This document shows, piece by piece, positions 36,364 through 51,200 of a stretch of DNA of 64,000 nt; the stretch's first letter is position 1; each line of letters opens with the position of its first letter. A program made the translations under genes and the position numbers. The notes under the pieces were generated by a model. That model was not told the origin of the DNA. It did not search any database and saw nothing but the letters and a program-made list of their open reading frames with translations. The DNA is from Diplosphaera chodatii (Eukaryota; Chlorophyta; Trebouxiophyceae; Prasiolales; Stichococcaceae), in NCBI GenBank assembly GCA_032358165.1, contig JAALGY010000036.1, forward strand, positions 1,364,001 to 1,428,000, given 5' to 3'.

Positions 36364-39300
36364 ATGGCGTCCACGCCGGAACCCAGCAGCAATGGTCACA
36401 ACGGCACCCAGGCAGGATATCTTAGCACTCTGACCCAATGGGCATCCGCCGTGCATGCGAACGTTATTTCTTGACTCTTGGGACTGCGTCACCGGCCTTT
36501 GGGTGCAACATGCTGCCAGTTGCGTGCATGGCATCGATGGTGTCGCCCTGGCGGTGGTTCTGGCATCCGATACCATTCATGAGAACCCAAATGATGGAAT
36601 TGCAACGCTGCAACCGCTTCTGTTACCATTTCTGTTTGCAGCCTGCTCACCCGTACATACGAGGTGCAGTTGCGACACCGTGCACGCACGCAGCCCGCCG
36701 GTGGTCAACTGTGTCTGACATGAATGTTTCTCTGCATGCAGTACTCGCAGGCGCAAACGCTGCCGTCCAAGCTCAACAACACAGAGCACCTCACGCAGAA
36801 CAACGGTGCGGTGGCCACTGCATGCAGCGTGCAGGCTCTGCCCAGCAGCATACTGCTGTCATCCTAATGACTCAGATGAGTCACTGAAGGGGCTCTGTGC
36901 TGCGCAGGCGAGCCCATCGTGGACAACCGCCACTCGCTCACAGTCGGGCAGCGAGGTGCGCCGCAGCCTGCCTGCCGTGGACTGGGCACAGCTGTGTGCA
37001 GAGTTGACTGCGATGCGCTGTGATGAACGGTCTTGCCAGCAATCTGCATCGCTAGGCATCCTCAGATGGAGGCAGCTGGCGCATGGAGCGCCGCAGCTGT
37101 GGCGGTGGTGCGTGGTGCGTGAGCAGGCTGACGCCGCCACCGTATCCAGGGTTCTGCTGTGCCGCGCAGGCCCGATTCTGCTGGAGGACATGCACATGAT
37201 CAACAAGAACGCGCAGTTCAACCGGGAGAAGGTGCCGGAGCGCGTGGTGCACGCGCGCGGCATGACCGCCAAGGGCTACTTCGAGGTGGGTGATGGCCGA
37301 CCTCGGCTTTGGATGCAAGATGCTGTCATGTGTGGCAGGCACATTGCTTGCTTGCAGGTCATGACTGCACAGCTCACGGGCTGCTGCCATGCGTGCTGGT
37401 CCCAAAGATGCACTCATGCACTCTGCTGCTCTCGCCGCAGGTCACAGATGACATCACGGACCTGTCGGAGGCGGACCTGTTCTCGGAGGTCGGCAAGCGG
37501 GTGAGCAGTCCGTACACATACAGATCGAGCTTGGGAGTCTCAGCACCTATGTGTTGGTGTATCAACTATCGTACGTGTGATCACGATAGACAGCTCCCAG
37601 CTGGTGCGGTGCACTACTACCCAAGGTATTCCATTGCATTTGTGAGCCTGAAATATGTCTTGTGCCAATGCTGCAGACGCCGATTGCCACCCGCTTCTCC
37701 CTGGTCACACACCCCAAGGGCTCGCCCGAGAGCCTGCGCGACACGCGCGGCATGGCGGTGAGCTGCAGTTTCAGAGTTTTGAGGGCACTGGCCGGTGCAG
37801 TCAGTGCTACACGATGTCCCACTGTGTAAAATGCCGCGATGCCGGCACCCTGGTGCTGTTCGAGCACACTGAGTATGCACTGAGCACGACGATTGTTTTC
37901 AGTGCTTGTATGAAGGCTGGTGCAGTGGTGGTCAGCACTGCCTATGTTACGCTGTGCGCAGGTGAAGTTCTACACGCAGCACGGCAATTGGGATTTGGTG
38001 GGCAACAACATCCCTGTGTGAGTCTTTCCCCCAGATACTTGCCAGGCCACCAATTACTTGCCAGGCCTGCGAGAAAACCAGCAGACTGCAGTGTGGCATC
38101 GTGTGCACAGGAACATTGGCACTTGTGTCACCTGCTCAGTCGACAGGTTCACTGCAGCAAACAAGGATGTGTGCCGCTGCGCAGGTTCTTCATCAGGGAC
38201 GGCATGGCATTCCCGGACCTGGTGCATGCGCTGCGGCCCAACCCGGTCAACAACATCCAGGAGGTGGGTGCCCAGGCTTCATATCTTACTACGCCAGACC
38301 CTGAATAGATCGCAGTTGCCAAATTGGCATAAACACCAGCTGCCCGGCACGACGCGTTCCATGAGGCAGCGGCCTCAATTTGGGTGGGCGACTGCCATTC
38401 GGCTGTCGGTCACCACGCACTATTCGGCACCTGTTGCCAGAGCGGCCTCCAACCAACAGCAATAGCGATTGTCAGAGCGTGGCTGCGTGCTGCAGGCGTG
38501 GCGCATCCTGGACTTCCTGCAAAACTACCCGGAGAGCTGTCACATGCTGACGTGGATGCTGGATGAGCCGGGCATCCCGACAGACTACCGGCACATGGAA
38601 GGCGCGGCCCCCAAACCCTAGTTTGACTGCCCGCGTCATGCGTGGACATGCCACTGGCTGTGGTGCATGGCAGTACAACAACGTTGCAGTTGCACAGTGT
38701 TTGCAGCAAACCGCAGCAGTCAGACTCATCACATCTGCCTACATGGCACACGTCACTTGTGCAGGGTATGGCGTCAACACCTTCGTGCTGGTGAACAAAG
38801 AGGGCAAGGAGACATATGTCAAGGTGCACACCTGCATCGGCACCCTGCAGTTCCGCTTGACCGACCCGACTGTAACAGCCACCTGCATTCTAATTCCAAC
38901 CTCCTGCACATGCTGCTCTGGGTGATTGCACGCGGTCACATGTGGACACTGCGAGCAGCGTTCACCGCGCGCCTGTCTGCTGCCAGTGGCACATGTACCC
39001 CAAGCTGGGCGCGAAGTTCATGACGGACGAGACCGCGCAGCTGGCCGGCGCGCTGAACATGCGCCACAGGTGCTTCCCGCCGCCCCCCTGTGTCGTGCCT
39101 TGCTCTATGTTCGTGTGAACTCTCCAGTATCACGAGCAAAGATGTAGTCACAGCATTGGCAGCGGGCTGCTGCACATGTCCGTCCCGCTGCATATCACGT
39201 GACTAGCTGCTGCCGGATGCATCTCGGTATTGACTCTGACCTGGGTAGCGGTCAGATCTGTGGTGTTTGCGCTGCAGCCATGCGACGCACGACCTGTTCA

Positions 39301-41409
39301 ACGCCATCTCGGCGGGCGACTACCCGGAGTGGGACCTGCAGATCCAGACGATGGACCCCAAGGACGAGCTCAACTTCGACTTCGACCCCTTGGACGCCAC
39401 TAAGGTATGATGCTATGTCAAGCTGCCAACGGCTTGTGCCGATGCCTCTTCACACCAAGCAAGTTGGTGCTTTGTGTGGGCACTGGCTGTTGCCGGATCT
39501 GTCTTAGGTGGTTTTGAAAGGCAGATTGCTGACGCTGACCTGTCAGAAGCAATTCGCTGTTTGTGTGCCGCATTTCCTGGCATGATCAACATAATGAGAT
39601 GATGTGATGGGACTGCAGGTGTGGCCCACGGACCAGTTCCCATTGCGCCAGATCGGCCGTCTGGTGCTGGACACAAACATCGAGAACTTCCACAATGAGA
39701 ATGAGCAGATTGCCTTCTCGCCAGGGCGCGTGGTGCCAGGTAAAGATGTGCCTCACCGCTGGTTCGCGTGTGCGCATCGTGCATGGGCGTGTTCGTACCT
39801 ACTCCAGAGCGACAACCCATTGCAACTGGCGTTTTCCTCGTTCAGGCATCACCTACAGCAATGACAAGGTGCTGCAGTCGCGCATCAACGCATACCAGGA
39901 CACCCAGCGGTACCGCATTGGCGTCAAGTGAGTCCCATGGCTGGTGTGATTCATGAGACTCGGCATGGATTCGTCATAGATGCTGGCTGTCCACAGCCTA
40001 CCTGCTTACGTCAAGAGTCACCCAGGACATGCTGTAAACTGTTGTGTATCTGAACCTTCTGTCTTCCTGCAGCTACGACCAGCTGCCCATTAATGCGCCC
40101 AAGTGCCCCTTCCACCTCAACTCCGAGGGTGCGTACGCTCCTGCCATCAACATCGCAGCTGCATGCACCTATGCTGCAGCATGCATTTTCAATGTGTGCA
40201 TGTCATGCATGCTGACTGACATTCTGCGTTGCGCTGCAGCCGGCGCCCAGAACTTCACGCACAATGTGGGCGAGGTGAACTACTGGGGGTCGTCCAAGAC
40301 CGAGGACCCGGGGTCGAGGGGGCAGGAGGCGCCTACCTTCAAGCACGCCATGGACCAGAAGCTGGAGGGCCACCGGGTCAAGGAGGACATCGGCGACAAC
40401 GGTGAGCGTTTGGTGTGGACGTCGAGTTCTGATGGCGCAACATGCATGCTGCATCATGTTGGCTGTTGGAGAGGCTGTAAGCTTTTCAGCATCCAGCTGC
40501 TGGCAGGTAGCAGGGATGAGCTGCAGTACCGTGGTCAGCAGCTATACACTCATCATGATGGCTAGTGCTGCTGCCGCTTAACTCGGCTACTACAGTGGTG
40601 TTAGCGAGAGAAGATAGCGCCCTTGCATTGCTTTGTACACAGGATCTAGTGCTGGCAAGGCATGCAACCATGCCCCATGCAGGCCTCCTGGTGAGGTCAA
40701 CATATGGCATGTATTCTGCAGGCGGCAAGTGGGACGACTACAAGCAGGCAGGCGACCGGTGGCGGGAGATGTCCATCGCGCGGTGAGCAAGGCAGCACAC
40801 AGCAAGCATGGGATTCAGCCAGCAGCTGTGGTTTGGTCCAAAGCCTGCAAGTAGTAGACAGCAGCTTGGGAGCCATGAAGCGCAGCGGCTGCGAAAGGCA
40901 GCTTGCTTAGTACCGGTTGTGCCGCACACCCCACCTGAGAGCGACCACGTCATATCACGGATGGTGCTGCAGGGTTTATTGCTGGAAGCATCCGGTTCTG
41001 GCATGCACAGAGCACCATCCTTGATATCGTTTGCAGGAAGACGATCTTCCTGAAGGAGATCGGCAGCTGGATGTCGGACCCCAAGCTGCCGGACAGCGTG
41101 CGGGAGCGCTGGTTCGATATCTGGGAGCGGGTCGATTCTGGGCTGGTCAACAAGGTGGGCTGCAGACATGCAGCACATGCATGCTTGCCCATCACGCAGC
41201 AGCTGTGGAGGCTGTTCACATGCTGTGCAGATGCCCAAGTACGCTTGAAAGATGGTAAATGCGCGATGCTGTTTGTTGTGGTGCATGCTGCTGATGGTTG
41301 TGCATATGACATGCAGCTGCGGCCGGCAGTGTCAGCGCTGACAACGGGGGCGACCATCAAGGACAAGATCACGGGGCAGCCGTCAGACAAGGGCGCCACG
41401 ACGGCATGA
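36364..41409 (+). CDS. CAT: Catalase
   Basis: Nineteen exons chain perfectly and give 539 residues: 36364-36411, 36742-36805, 36908-36955, 37170-37285, 37441-37500, 37677-37757, 37962-38017, 38185-38263, 38496-38601, 38765-38823, 38987-39069, 39278-39404, 39619-39739, 39846-39927, 40073-40128, 40240-40401, 40722-40782, 41037-41154, 41317-41409 (TGA). It decomposes hydrogen peroxide with haem. Catalytic His lies in [15 protein letters not shown] and Asn in [15 protein letters not shown]. The haem-ligand Tyr region is [14 protein letters not shown], and [12 protein letters not shown] and [10 protein letters not shown] are also family motifs. Two introns start with GC (after 36411 and 38601). 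The tail (KGATTA) lacks a canonical SKL-type peroxisome signal; plant catalases use internal or variant signals, so a peroxisomal site is likely but unproven. The start Met is the first in frame; exon 1 is short and poorly conserved. Confidence 0.95.
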
Positions 41410-42284
41410 GCACCATAGAGAGGCAGACGCATCGTCCCAGCGGAGGGTTCTCAGGCACCACCTGTCAGAGCGGCCCCAAGTGTGGACAGAACCAGCTACA
41501 GGCTGGCCGCAGGAGCGCTGAGAGGGGTGAGCCACACAGGTGGAGCTTGAACGTTTCCGCTATATACTGCTGGATAGCGTAGTGATGGCTCAAGTCTGCA
41601 CACCGCAGTCTGCAGACAGCTGTAAATTACTGGCAGCATTGATGCTGCTGGCGACTACTGGTCAGAGGTGTAAAACGTTCGATAGTAGGGTACACCTGTG
41701 TACCACGCAAGCATGCCAGAATGCTACATACAACTGGTGGTACGTCCGACCGTCCGACTTCTGCGAGCGCAGCGGGTGGTCAAGATAGAATCGATGTATG
41801 TTCGCTCTCTGCATGGCATCGACACCAGTGTCTGTACGAGATGGCGTTGGTCTTTCTCATCGGGCAACTATGCCCAAAACAGCTGCCAGGCAACGTTGCA
41901 GCATCCTCGCCTCGTGAGACCACTTCATTACTTCACTTAGATGCTGCCTCATCCATTCTCTGCCTCATATATCAGGCTTGCTGCCTCCGCTGTAATAGTG
42001 GCCCTTCAAGAACCGGTCATGTCCACGCCCACCCTGCAGCACCAACGAGGCAAACGAGCTGCAAATTGCATTGTCTGCATTTGACGAATTTTACCATTCA
42101 TGCAACATGATGTGACATAGAACCTAGCTGGTCTAGCCGTCCTGCTGCCCAGATTGATTGCCGAGGGTTTGTTGACGCTGCTTGTGGGCGGATGATCTGC
42201 ACTGCCGACATGCAAGGTTCAGCTCCAGGTGGATGGTTGAGAAGCCACAAGACTGCGTCAAGAGACTGAACTCCGCAGCTGAGC
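41410..42284. other. Intergenic stretch
   Basis: Between catalase and the TARBP1-like gene on the same strand. Open frames at 41540-41788 and 41721-42110 have no splice or family support. It should include the downstream gene's promoter. Confidence 0.5.
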
Positions 42285-45200
42285 ATGGCGCAGCAGCAGC
42301 TGCCGGTCCAGCTTGCAGACCTCGCGGCTGCGCTGCCGCGCGATGCATCGCAGTCGCAGCGCAGGGCGCTGGCGCGGGCTGCGATCGTCAACACATCCGC
42401 TGCACGTGCAGGATCGTCAGAAGCCCAGCTTGCGTGGAGTCTACGGCTGGTGATTGCCACCATCCGCGCCAGTCAGACAGCTACAGCCACAGAGGTGCAG
42501 TCCAACCTTTGATTATAGCGCTGCAGCTCGGGCGCGTACAGATACATGTGTACGACCACAGACGTGGCTGAAAAACGCATGGTCTAGTAGCTAGACCTCG
42601 GTGGAGGTGCATATGTGCCTGTTTGCTATGCAGGGCAATGACCAGGCGGAAGACAGCTCGGTGGCTGCACCGATCCGATTGCGGCTGATGCATGCAGCAT
42701 GCGCTGTGGAGCTCCTGCATCACGCAGCGAGCTTGGCAGGTGCAGATTGCCCCTTACTCAATCTTGCATGCTGCGGTGCAGTCCTGGCACCATCTTGAGA
42801 TGTCATGCTGTGCTGTTCAAAATCCAAGTCGGCAGCATTTGGCATCACCATCCGCAGGCACGAACGTCACAGCAGTCATGGCGACGGCGGCGGAGGCCTT
42901 TGACCGAATTCTGCTGCCGCTGCTGTCTGCGCCGCCTTCAGCGCTGATGACAGATGCGCGCCGCACCGAGGTGGCTCGTGACGCAGCACACCTGCTGGTG
43001 GCGCTGCAGATGTCCGAGGTGGGGGTAGGGTTCTTGGACGCAGCCGAAGAGTACATCTGCAGGGACGCCGACTGCACAGCACCTGCTGCGGCCAGCAATG
43101 TGCCCCCCGGGACTCCAGCTGTCGATCTGGCAGTGTGTGAGCCAGCAGCAGCCGGCAGCTGGTCGGCGGCGCAGCAGCTGTCGGAGGAGCTGCAGCAGCT
43201 GGGCCTGGCAGCATGCCCGCAGCTGTCCTCCTTGCCCCGCAGCCAGCCGCAGCCACTGCCGCCGCACGCGGCGCTGCTGCTGCTGTGCCAGATAATGGTG
43301 ACGCTAGCAGCTGCCCTTGGGCGGCCCGAAGCATGGCAGTCCGGAGCTGCAGCGGCAGACGAAAGGACCAAGCACGACCTGTCGCTGGCTATGATGGCAA
43401 TGCTGAAGTGCGTCGACGTCATTGTCAAGCTGCTGGACGTACCACAGCCGCACACCAGCAGGTGGAGCCGTCGTTCTGCCAACAGCATGCACATATCACA
43501 TTCTTGCTTCCTGACGCAGCTGTAGTTCTGTGTAGCTGTTCCGCTTACTGAAGCAACCTGAACTTGCCTCGTGTTGATGTGGTCTGGATGGGTTTCACGT
43601 TCAGGCAGCCACGGCTTGCAGCACCCGCTGTGCAATCGCTCATGTCGGCGGCTCTGTGCGTGGCGGCGGCTGAGGGGGGCGCGGCTCGGAGCGTGGCAGC
43701 GGCTGAGGGGGGCACAATGGAGGCGGTCACGCTGATGGACTTTTTCCAGCTGTGCATGTGAGTTGCATCGTGCTCGAGCAGAAACATGCTGTGAGGCGCA
43801 CCCTCATACATTCAAGGCCATGTCTGCATCCCGGTGCTTCACACCACCAAGCATGCTGCAGAGAAGTGTCTTCCAGGACCATAGGAAACTGCAGGTGCTG
43901 AGTTGTTAGCATGGGCACACATGCTTGCCGGTCAAACACTCAGCATCAGAGAGCACCTGCCGTGGGCGCGCACCTTTTACAGCCCATATTCTGTGCACAG
44001 CTCGCAACACATAGACCCTGACCAGTCTCTGCTCTGCTCAGAGATACCGGTCTCGACAGCAATCCACAGAGGCGCACGGCTCTCACGTGCCTGGTCTCCC
44101 TGGCGCCCCGGCTGATGACGGCACAGGCGGCTGGCGGTGCCTCTGCTGGCGCCAGTGATGTGGCAGCGGAGGCTGTACACGACAGTACGGCTGATGGGCC
44201 TGAGGCAGGCAGGAGTGCTTCCGCCAATGCTGGCAATGATGTGGCCTTTGGCGGAGATGCCCAGTTCCCGCGTCTCATGCGCAATGCCTTGGTGCGTGTG
44301 TCGCACAATGTGTCTGCTTGCAGCATCTCTGGATGTGACGATGCACAAGGCCTGCTGTGCTGGTCAGACAGATGCATGTGTGACTACCTGCCGTGTGCTG
44401 TCTGCATATGCTGTGCTGTCTCTTTCCAAAAGGAGCATCAAGCCTCCGCCTGGTGTCGCAGCATACCACTAACCCAGCCTCGTCAGCCTGCCACTTCTGG
44501 CATGGTTTCGGCGTGCAGAGTACCGACGAGACACTGGTGTCTTCAGGGTTGTGACGACCCACTGGACCGCAAACGCGCGGTGTATCTGCTGCGCAGCCTC
44601 GGCTCGGCGGCTGCTGCGCCATCGCTTGCGACGCTGCTGCAGCTGTACGAGAGCCTTGACGAGTTCTCGCTGCACGGGGTCGAGGTGAATGAAGCTGTGA
44701 GATGCGCTGTTCCGCAAGCCCAACTTGGTGGCCCGCTGCATTGCAGAGGACTGTTCTTCGGAATCTTCCAGGGCACCGCCCTGTACTGCTGACACAGGCT
44801 TTCTGTAGGCGGTGCAACTACTGAGCAATGTGTTCATTACCATCTGCTGTGTGCTGAGCCTGTTGGTCTGCATCAAGAGCTGCGTGATATCCAGCATGTC
44901 CTGTGCAGGCCACATGGGATGCGATTGAGCGGCTGCACCCGGCAGCGGTGGCTGGGGCGGCAGCAGCAGAGCCGCCGCTGCCCTTCGACTGGATGGAGGT
45001 GCTGTGGCGGCACGGGCTGGTGCACAGCTCCAACCCTTCGGTGAGAAGGCCTTCAGTCGTTTGGAATTGCTGGATCGGCAATGCGACTGCAGGCTGATGT
45101 GTGACTGAAAGATGCTGCACATCCTGCCCTGTGCTGGGAGTGCTCTTATGGCATAATAGTATGCCATTTGAGCCTGCCAGCCTGGAGTAAGGTGCAGGAC

Positions 45201-48200
45201 TGATGCAGCTACACCATGATTATGTACGAAACTCCTGGTGAAATTCGACATTACCACCTCTGCCTATTCAGTCCTCAGGCCATGAACTGACTGCTGGGGA
45301 CGGTGCAGGTGCAGCAGCTGGTGCTGGTCACATTCTTGGGCCGTGATTGGCGCTCCCCCGACTACTTGGCGGACGTGCCCGCAGCATTTGTGGCAGAAGC
45401 CCTGGTGCCTACAGCTCAGGCCCTGGTCACCCACAAAGGTGGATGCGATTTCACGACATTGCTGACTCTTTCGTCATCTGCTGTGCCACCATCTGATATG
45501 GCACTGTGCTGGCTTCCCTTGACAGCACAGAGTCATCTTCTTTTTGGCACAGCAAGCTGAAACTGTGCCATGTGCTGTGCTGGATGTGGTCTGCAGGCAG
45601 ACTCGAGAGCAGCCTACTGGAGAGCCTGTCAGCGTTTATGCGGCATCACGCAGCAGCCATACAGCCTCAGCAGCGGCGCGTGCTGCAGCACTGCCACACC
45701 TGCAACCTGCTGCTCTGATATGTATCATTGCCTCCCGCCGCCTTTGCCTGTTGTCCCACTGGTGCACTGCATCAGCCGGCCGTGCTGATGGCATCAGAGG
45801 AGATTAACCTTGCAAGCGATACACTATCTATAGCACTCCTTGTGCTGTGCAGACGGGAGCTTGCCATGCTGCTCATTGCGCCGCTGGCAGCGCGCCACAT
45901 GCCACAGGCGGCGCATCGCCTGCAGCTCGCCTGTGTGCTGGCAGCAGCATGTTCTACTGCTCGCAATGCTACGAAGGCGTCTTCACCGCTAACCGCAGGC
46001 ACGGTCTGCGCACGCATGGAAAACTGCGGCGCAGCATCCTTCGAGAGCATCAAACACGCAGGCCGACAACTGCACAAATAGCTTGGCCAGCTGCGTGTTC
46101 TCATGCAGGCAACCCAGAAGCTGACAGCGCATGGCCTGGCGATGTGCTGCGGCTGCTGCTGAAGGCATCGGAGTGCATCCCAGGCAGACGCAGCACCCGG
46201 TATAGTGTATCCACCCTGAAAGGTGAACATCACACGCTTATGAGGTATCCGAAGCCAACACTCGGTCATGACCTGTCGGCAGAGCCTGCAAAGTGTATCC
46301 GTCATATTTGCCGAAGTTTACATTGTTCATGGCAGGGCTACTGCAGGCAGCTGCGGCGCTGGTGCCGGACGCCCTGGAGGATGATGTGTCAGGTGCAGCT
46401 GCTCTGCTGGCGGCGGTGCCGCTGCATGAGCTGGCACCCGGCGGGCAGCTGCACGACACGGCGGCAGGTGAGCTCAGCACTTCAGCTGCAGTTGTGCACA
46501 AGGATCCAGGCTCAGCGGCGATTGATAGCCTGCGTCGCCGATTGTCATGCACCAGTCGGAGCCATCGTGTGCCATGCTGCTTCCTCCCTACTGCTGCAGG
46601 GTGGCTGGTGCCAGAAGGGGACAGCAACGCCAGCGCTCAGGCGGCAGCCGCGGTGCAGGCGCTGATGCTGCAACTGCTCAATGGCAAAGTCGATGGTCAC
46701 GGCGCCAGCAGCAGTGATCCTGGCAGCAGCATTGATCGTTGCAGCCAGGACGCAGGTCTTGGCAGGGGTTCCGGAGCAGATGCAGAGCTGCCAATAAGCC
46801 CTGAGCAGCTAGCAACCATGCGCACCTCGGCAGACAGGTGACAGTTTTCACTCTGTCCTGGTTGGGCTTGCAGCCAGCTCCAGGCTTCTGAAGCACCAAA
46901 CTCAACCAAGTACTTTGCAAATCATGCAAGGGGGTGCACCAGGTGTGCTGCTCTGGCTGTGGCGTGTTGCGGAAGCTGCAGCGCCGCCCCTGGCAGCTGG
47001 GAGCAGCCCCTCCAGCTGCTGGAGAACCAGGTGCACCTCTGGCTTCCTCCTGCTGCAGGCTTGGGCATGAGTGCCACGGCACTCGCAGTGCATGCTGCAA
47101 TTGTGCGCGAGCCACACCTCGGGAACGTCGAAGCTGCCTGCGTGCCTGCCCTCATTCGCACAACGCCGTCCTTGCCGATCGGACCATTTATACAGGCGCT
47201 GTCAAACCCTGCCTGTGGTGCAGGTTGGCGGGCTGTGGCGGCGGCGGTATGCGCCGCACGGCTGGCGGGAGGCCACGCTCACGCTGCTGGCGGCACACCT
47301 GCATGCTGCAGCTATAGGTGAGCTGATCGGCACCCCACTATGGAAAACCTTTCTGGCCAGCTGCGGACGCAGGAACCATGCAGGTAGCTAGCTGTCACAC
47401 ACCGTTTGCCGGCAGGACCCAGCTCAGGTGCTGCATGCAATGACACCAATTTTGTAGTGCTGACGCATACAAGCGCTCACTGCAGGTTCCAGCTGGCTGC
47501 GGCAACGCATGGCGCTGCTGCTGGCCAGGCAGCACGCTGAGCTGGCGCCAGCGATCCAGGCTGCAGTGGCGGTCTTCAGCTGGGCAGAGCACGCTCTTCC
47601 AGCCACCACGTCACCAGCACAGCAGCAGGTGCATGAATGTTTGGGAGCACACATGTCATCGCAGCGCGGCCATTATGCTTGTTGCCTGTTACGTTGCAAC
47701 CATGTCGCCACCATCATGTCAACCAACGTCTCGCACCCTTGTTAGCTGAGTCCTCTGGCATGTCAGGGAAGCTTTGAATGCTGGCTGTGCTTTGTGGCAC
47801 GCTCAGATGTGTCACTGGTACTCCATGATGTATCACAGCATTGTATGACATGCCTAAGCGCAGGGCCCGGCGCTTCCCAAAGAGTATGGCGCAGCAGCTT
47901 CACAGCTGCCGCCGGATCTGGCTGCCGAGGTGTCGCTCGCCACCCTGGCGCTGGAATGCCTTGCGGTGTGATCATACGATGCCCTAACACACCACCTGCA
48001 TGGTTGACGCCTGTCTTATGTCAGTGCTGACAGTGCTCGTCGATTAGGTGACGGTGCGTCGGTCTGTGCACTTGCAATTTGGTTGCAGTCGTGCTATGGC
48101 TGGACTGAGGATGCTGCTGCAAATTTAGCTCAGGTGCCATCCTGCAGGCTGCACTGGAAGTGCTGCGCGCCAGCACGGATAGTGTGCAGGGCAGCGGCGC

Positions 48201-51200
48201 AGCTCTGGTGGTGCTCGCATCTGATGCAGTCGCCTGGCTGTCCAGCTTGACGCACGGGCGTCAACCTGCAAAGGTGTGTGCGCATGTCTTCAGTATGGGT
48301 CGGGTTGCGCTGTGTCATGACTCGCAAAGACACCTGTTCAACTGGTCTGCACCAACACTCGCTCGATATGCGCAGCGCCCTACTTCATTCCTCGCGCATA
48401 GCCAAGTCACACCGTGTAAGGAGACAAACCTTTCCTTCTTGCACGACTGAGCTGGGGACAGCCCTGCACTTGCCTCAGGGTGGGGCTCAAGCAGAGGTTG
48501 CGGCAGCAGCGCTTGCTGCAGCTGCACCGCTTATCAGCTGCCTGGGAGCCATGGGCATGCTCCAGGGCAGCTGCAGTCCCAACCGGCTGGTTGATTGGGC
48601 GTTGACAACTGCCGAGCAGGTGGGCTGCTTTGAGTGGTGTTGACATGCACTACGCACATCAGCATCATCTGCATAGTCTGCGCTTTGCACACGCAGGCAC
48701 AATGACTTGCAGGCCTATGGCAGTCAGGAGACAAATGTTTGTCATTGCTTGTTAGGGCTGGCTTGGACGGAAAACATATGGGGCACCTCGTTCCACAATC
48801 TTAGATCCACCCTGTGCAGGCACAGGCAGCGCTGCTGCAGGCAAAGTGGGCATTCGTGGCAGCTGCCGTTGCTCCTGCTGCAACAGCCGGACCCCGTAAT
48901 GGCGCTGGCGGCTTCAGCACAGGCACGCATGTTGCGACCAGTCACCAGAGCCTGACAGCCGACCAGTCCACCGTGGTCCAGTCAGAGCCAGCTGGGCAGC
49001 TGGGTTCTGGAGCGGGACTGGATGCTTCGACTGCTGCGGCCCTGCTTGCGACAGCAGCGGCTGAGGCTGACTCTGCACAGCCGGCAGCGCTGCTGGATCT
49101 GCTCAGCTGTGTCAGGTGTGTGGCACATGGGATCATGCACACTTCCTCAACGCTGCCAGTTCGCAAACACTCTCGTTATCTGTGTCAGATCTAAGCCCAT
49201 TCCATGCTGTTGCTTGCTGCACTGCAAAGCTGCTGCGCTGCATACAGGGTGTGCCTTGCTGTGATGGCGACCCAGGCCATGGCTTCTACTCCGCAACCCA
49301 CAGCAGCCCCTGCTGGCAACGGCATGGACAGCCTCAGCGGGCAGTCTAAAGGTGGCATGCTGGACGGCAGCAGTTTCTGTGCAGCGGTGTGGCTGGCGGC
49401 AAGCCCCTGTTGGCAAGCCCTTGCAGACGCTACGGGTGAGGCGCTAACATGCTGCACAATACTCGCAGTGCAGCAGTAGCATGCAGCACACATGCACAGT
49501 GCCATTTGCAGCAGCCATATGTCTGTGGTGCGAGCCTGTAATCCTTCTTACAGCGGAGTGCTCTCATCACAACTCACAGCAGCAGTTGAAGAATAACCAT
49601 TGAAGCACACACATGTGGCATATATGCCGAGCAGACCGGCAGCCCTGATCTGCATGCAGACAGGCGAGCGGAGACGGCGTTCGCCTTCTGCAGCGCCTTC
49701 CTGCAGCCAGCCCTGCTCGCGGCCGACCCCTCCAGCAAGCTCATGTGAGCCGCACCACCTGTGACCTGATTCGAACCTTGGCAGACACATGGGCAGTGCG
49801 GCACTCATGAGCATGCAGGCAGGACCCCGCCCCATGCACTGCAGCCATCAGGATGCAGGACATTCCTGCCTCGCGAACCATTCTGTCGTCTGCATTGCCG
49901 TCTGACGCACGAGCCACATTATCACTGCGCCTGCTCCTGAAGTACCGTGCATTCAATAGTAGCTCGTGATTACAACAATAACTTTTATGCAAGAAATATT
50001 ATTATTTTTGGAAATTTGTTCCAACAAATAATCAGGGCGCTGCTGCACGGTGAAAACGGCCCCATCCGGTGGGTGTGCCGCCAGCTGCTGGCCGCTGGGG
50101 ACCGCAGCCTGCGTGTGCGGGCAGCGGCGGCCGCGCCACTAGCAGCAGCCTGGTGTGTGCATTCTCGGTGATTGATTAACCAATGACGATACAGACGCGT
50201 CTCTCTGCGGACACCCATTGTCAGGGGCTGAGCTCATAGGGTCTTAGAACCGGATCTGCTCTGCAGGTCAGCATCGCCAGCGCTGGCGGGCATGTACCTG
50301 CCCGAGGTGCAGGCGCTGCTGCTGGACGGGCAGCTGGAAGCAGTTCCAACAGCAGAAGCGGACCTGCTTGCGGTGCCCTTCCAGCATCTTAAGCTGCCAA
50401 TAGCTCCTAGTGGTTTTTTTTTTAATTTTAAACTGTCATTTGGAGGCTGGATGGTGGATAAACGTTAGCAATCTGCAAAAGAATTTGCCATGTAATCTGT
50501 TGTTTTGCTCGCAGGATGCGGTGCCTGGCGCTGGTGACTACAGGGCAGCTGTTGAGCGCCTGGGGCAGCCGGTCGCCGAGGCGCTGCAGGCGACGCAGCT
50601 GGCGCCACGGGTCATGGCCCTGTGCGCCGTGCACAGCCTGGTGGCCAGCAGCGACACGACAGCAGGTGAATAGATCCTAAAACTGCACCCCTGTGCTGTG
50701 ACATGTGCAGGGCTGAATGTGGTCAGGTCGCTTGCTGCTGAGCCTCGGCTTGCCAACCACACATGCCTCGGCAAAGGTGTGCCAGGTTGACTGCAGCCGT
50801 CAACATGTGCTTTCAGATGTTGTTCCAAATGGCTTGGAGTTCATGCTCAATTCAAAGCAGTAGTGTGTTCGTTCTACATGAGGGCTTCAGGTCCTGATGC
50901 TTCGTTGGTGCAGGTGCGGTGGCTGCTCAGCTGTGGGTGCAGCTGCTGCACCTGGCGCAGAATGACAAGGCGCTATCAGCACGCAAGTACAGGCTCAGCG
51001 GCCCCGTCCATCGCCGCAAGGCATGTGCTCGATGGTTTGAGCACTTGCAACTGGGAGTTTTCGCTTGCCGTCACAGCCGTACCTGGCGGCGCGTGCATGC
51101 TCAAACGATTCTGGGTGACACTGAACAACACCCCAGAGGTGCATGTGCAGCCACATGTGCAATGTACGTGCCACGGATGTCAGGGAAAGTATGAAGTGAA

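Noticed and set aside
42876..43635. Long minus-strand frames opposite the TARBP1 exon 3
   Set aside because: They mirror a GC-rich coding exon whose plus-strand frame chains in phase with its neighbours.
49755..49790. tRNA T-arm-like GGTTCGAATC on the minus strand
   Set aside because: The flanking bases do not form a five-base T stem and no acceptor, D or anticodon arm can be placed.
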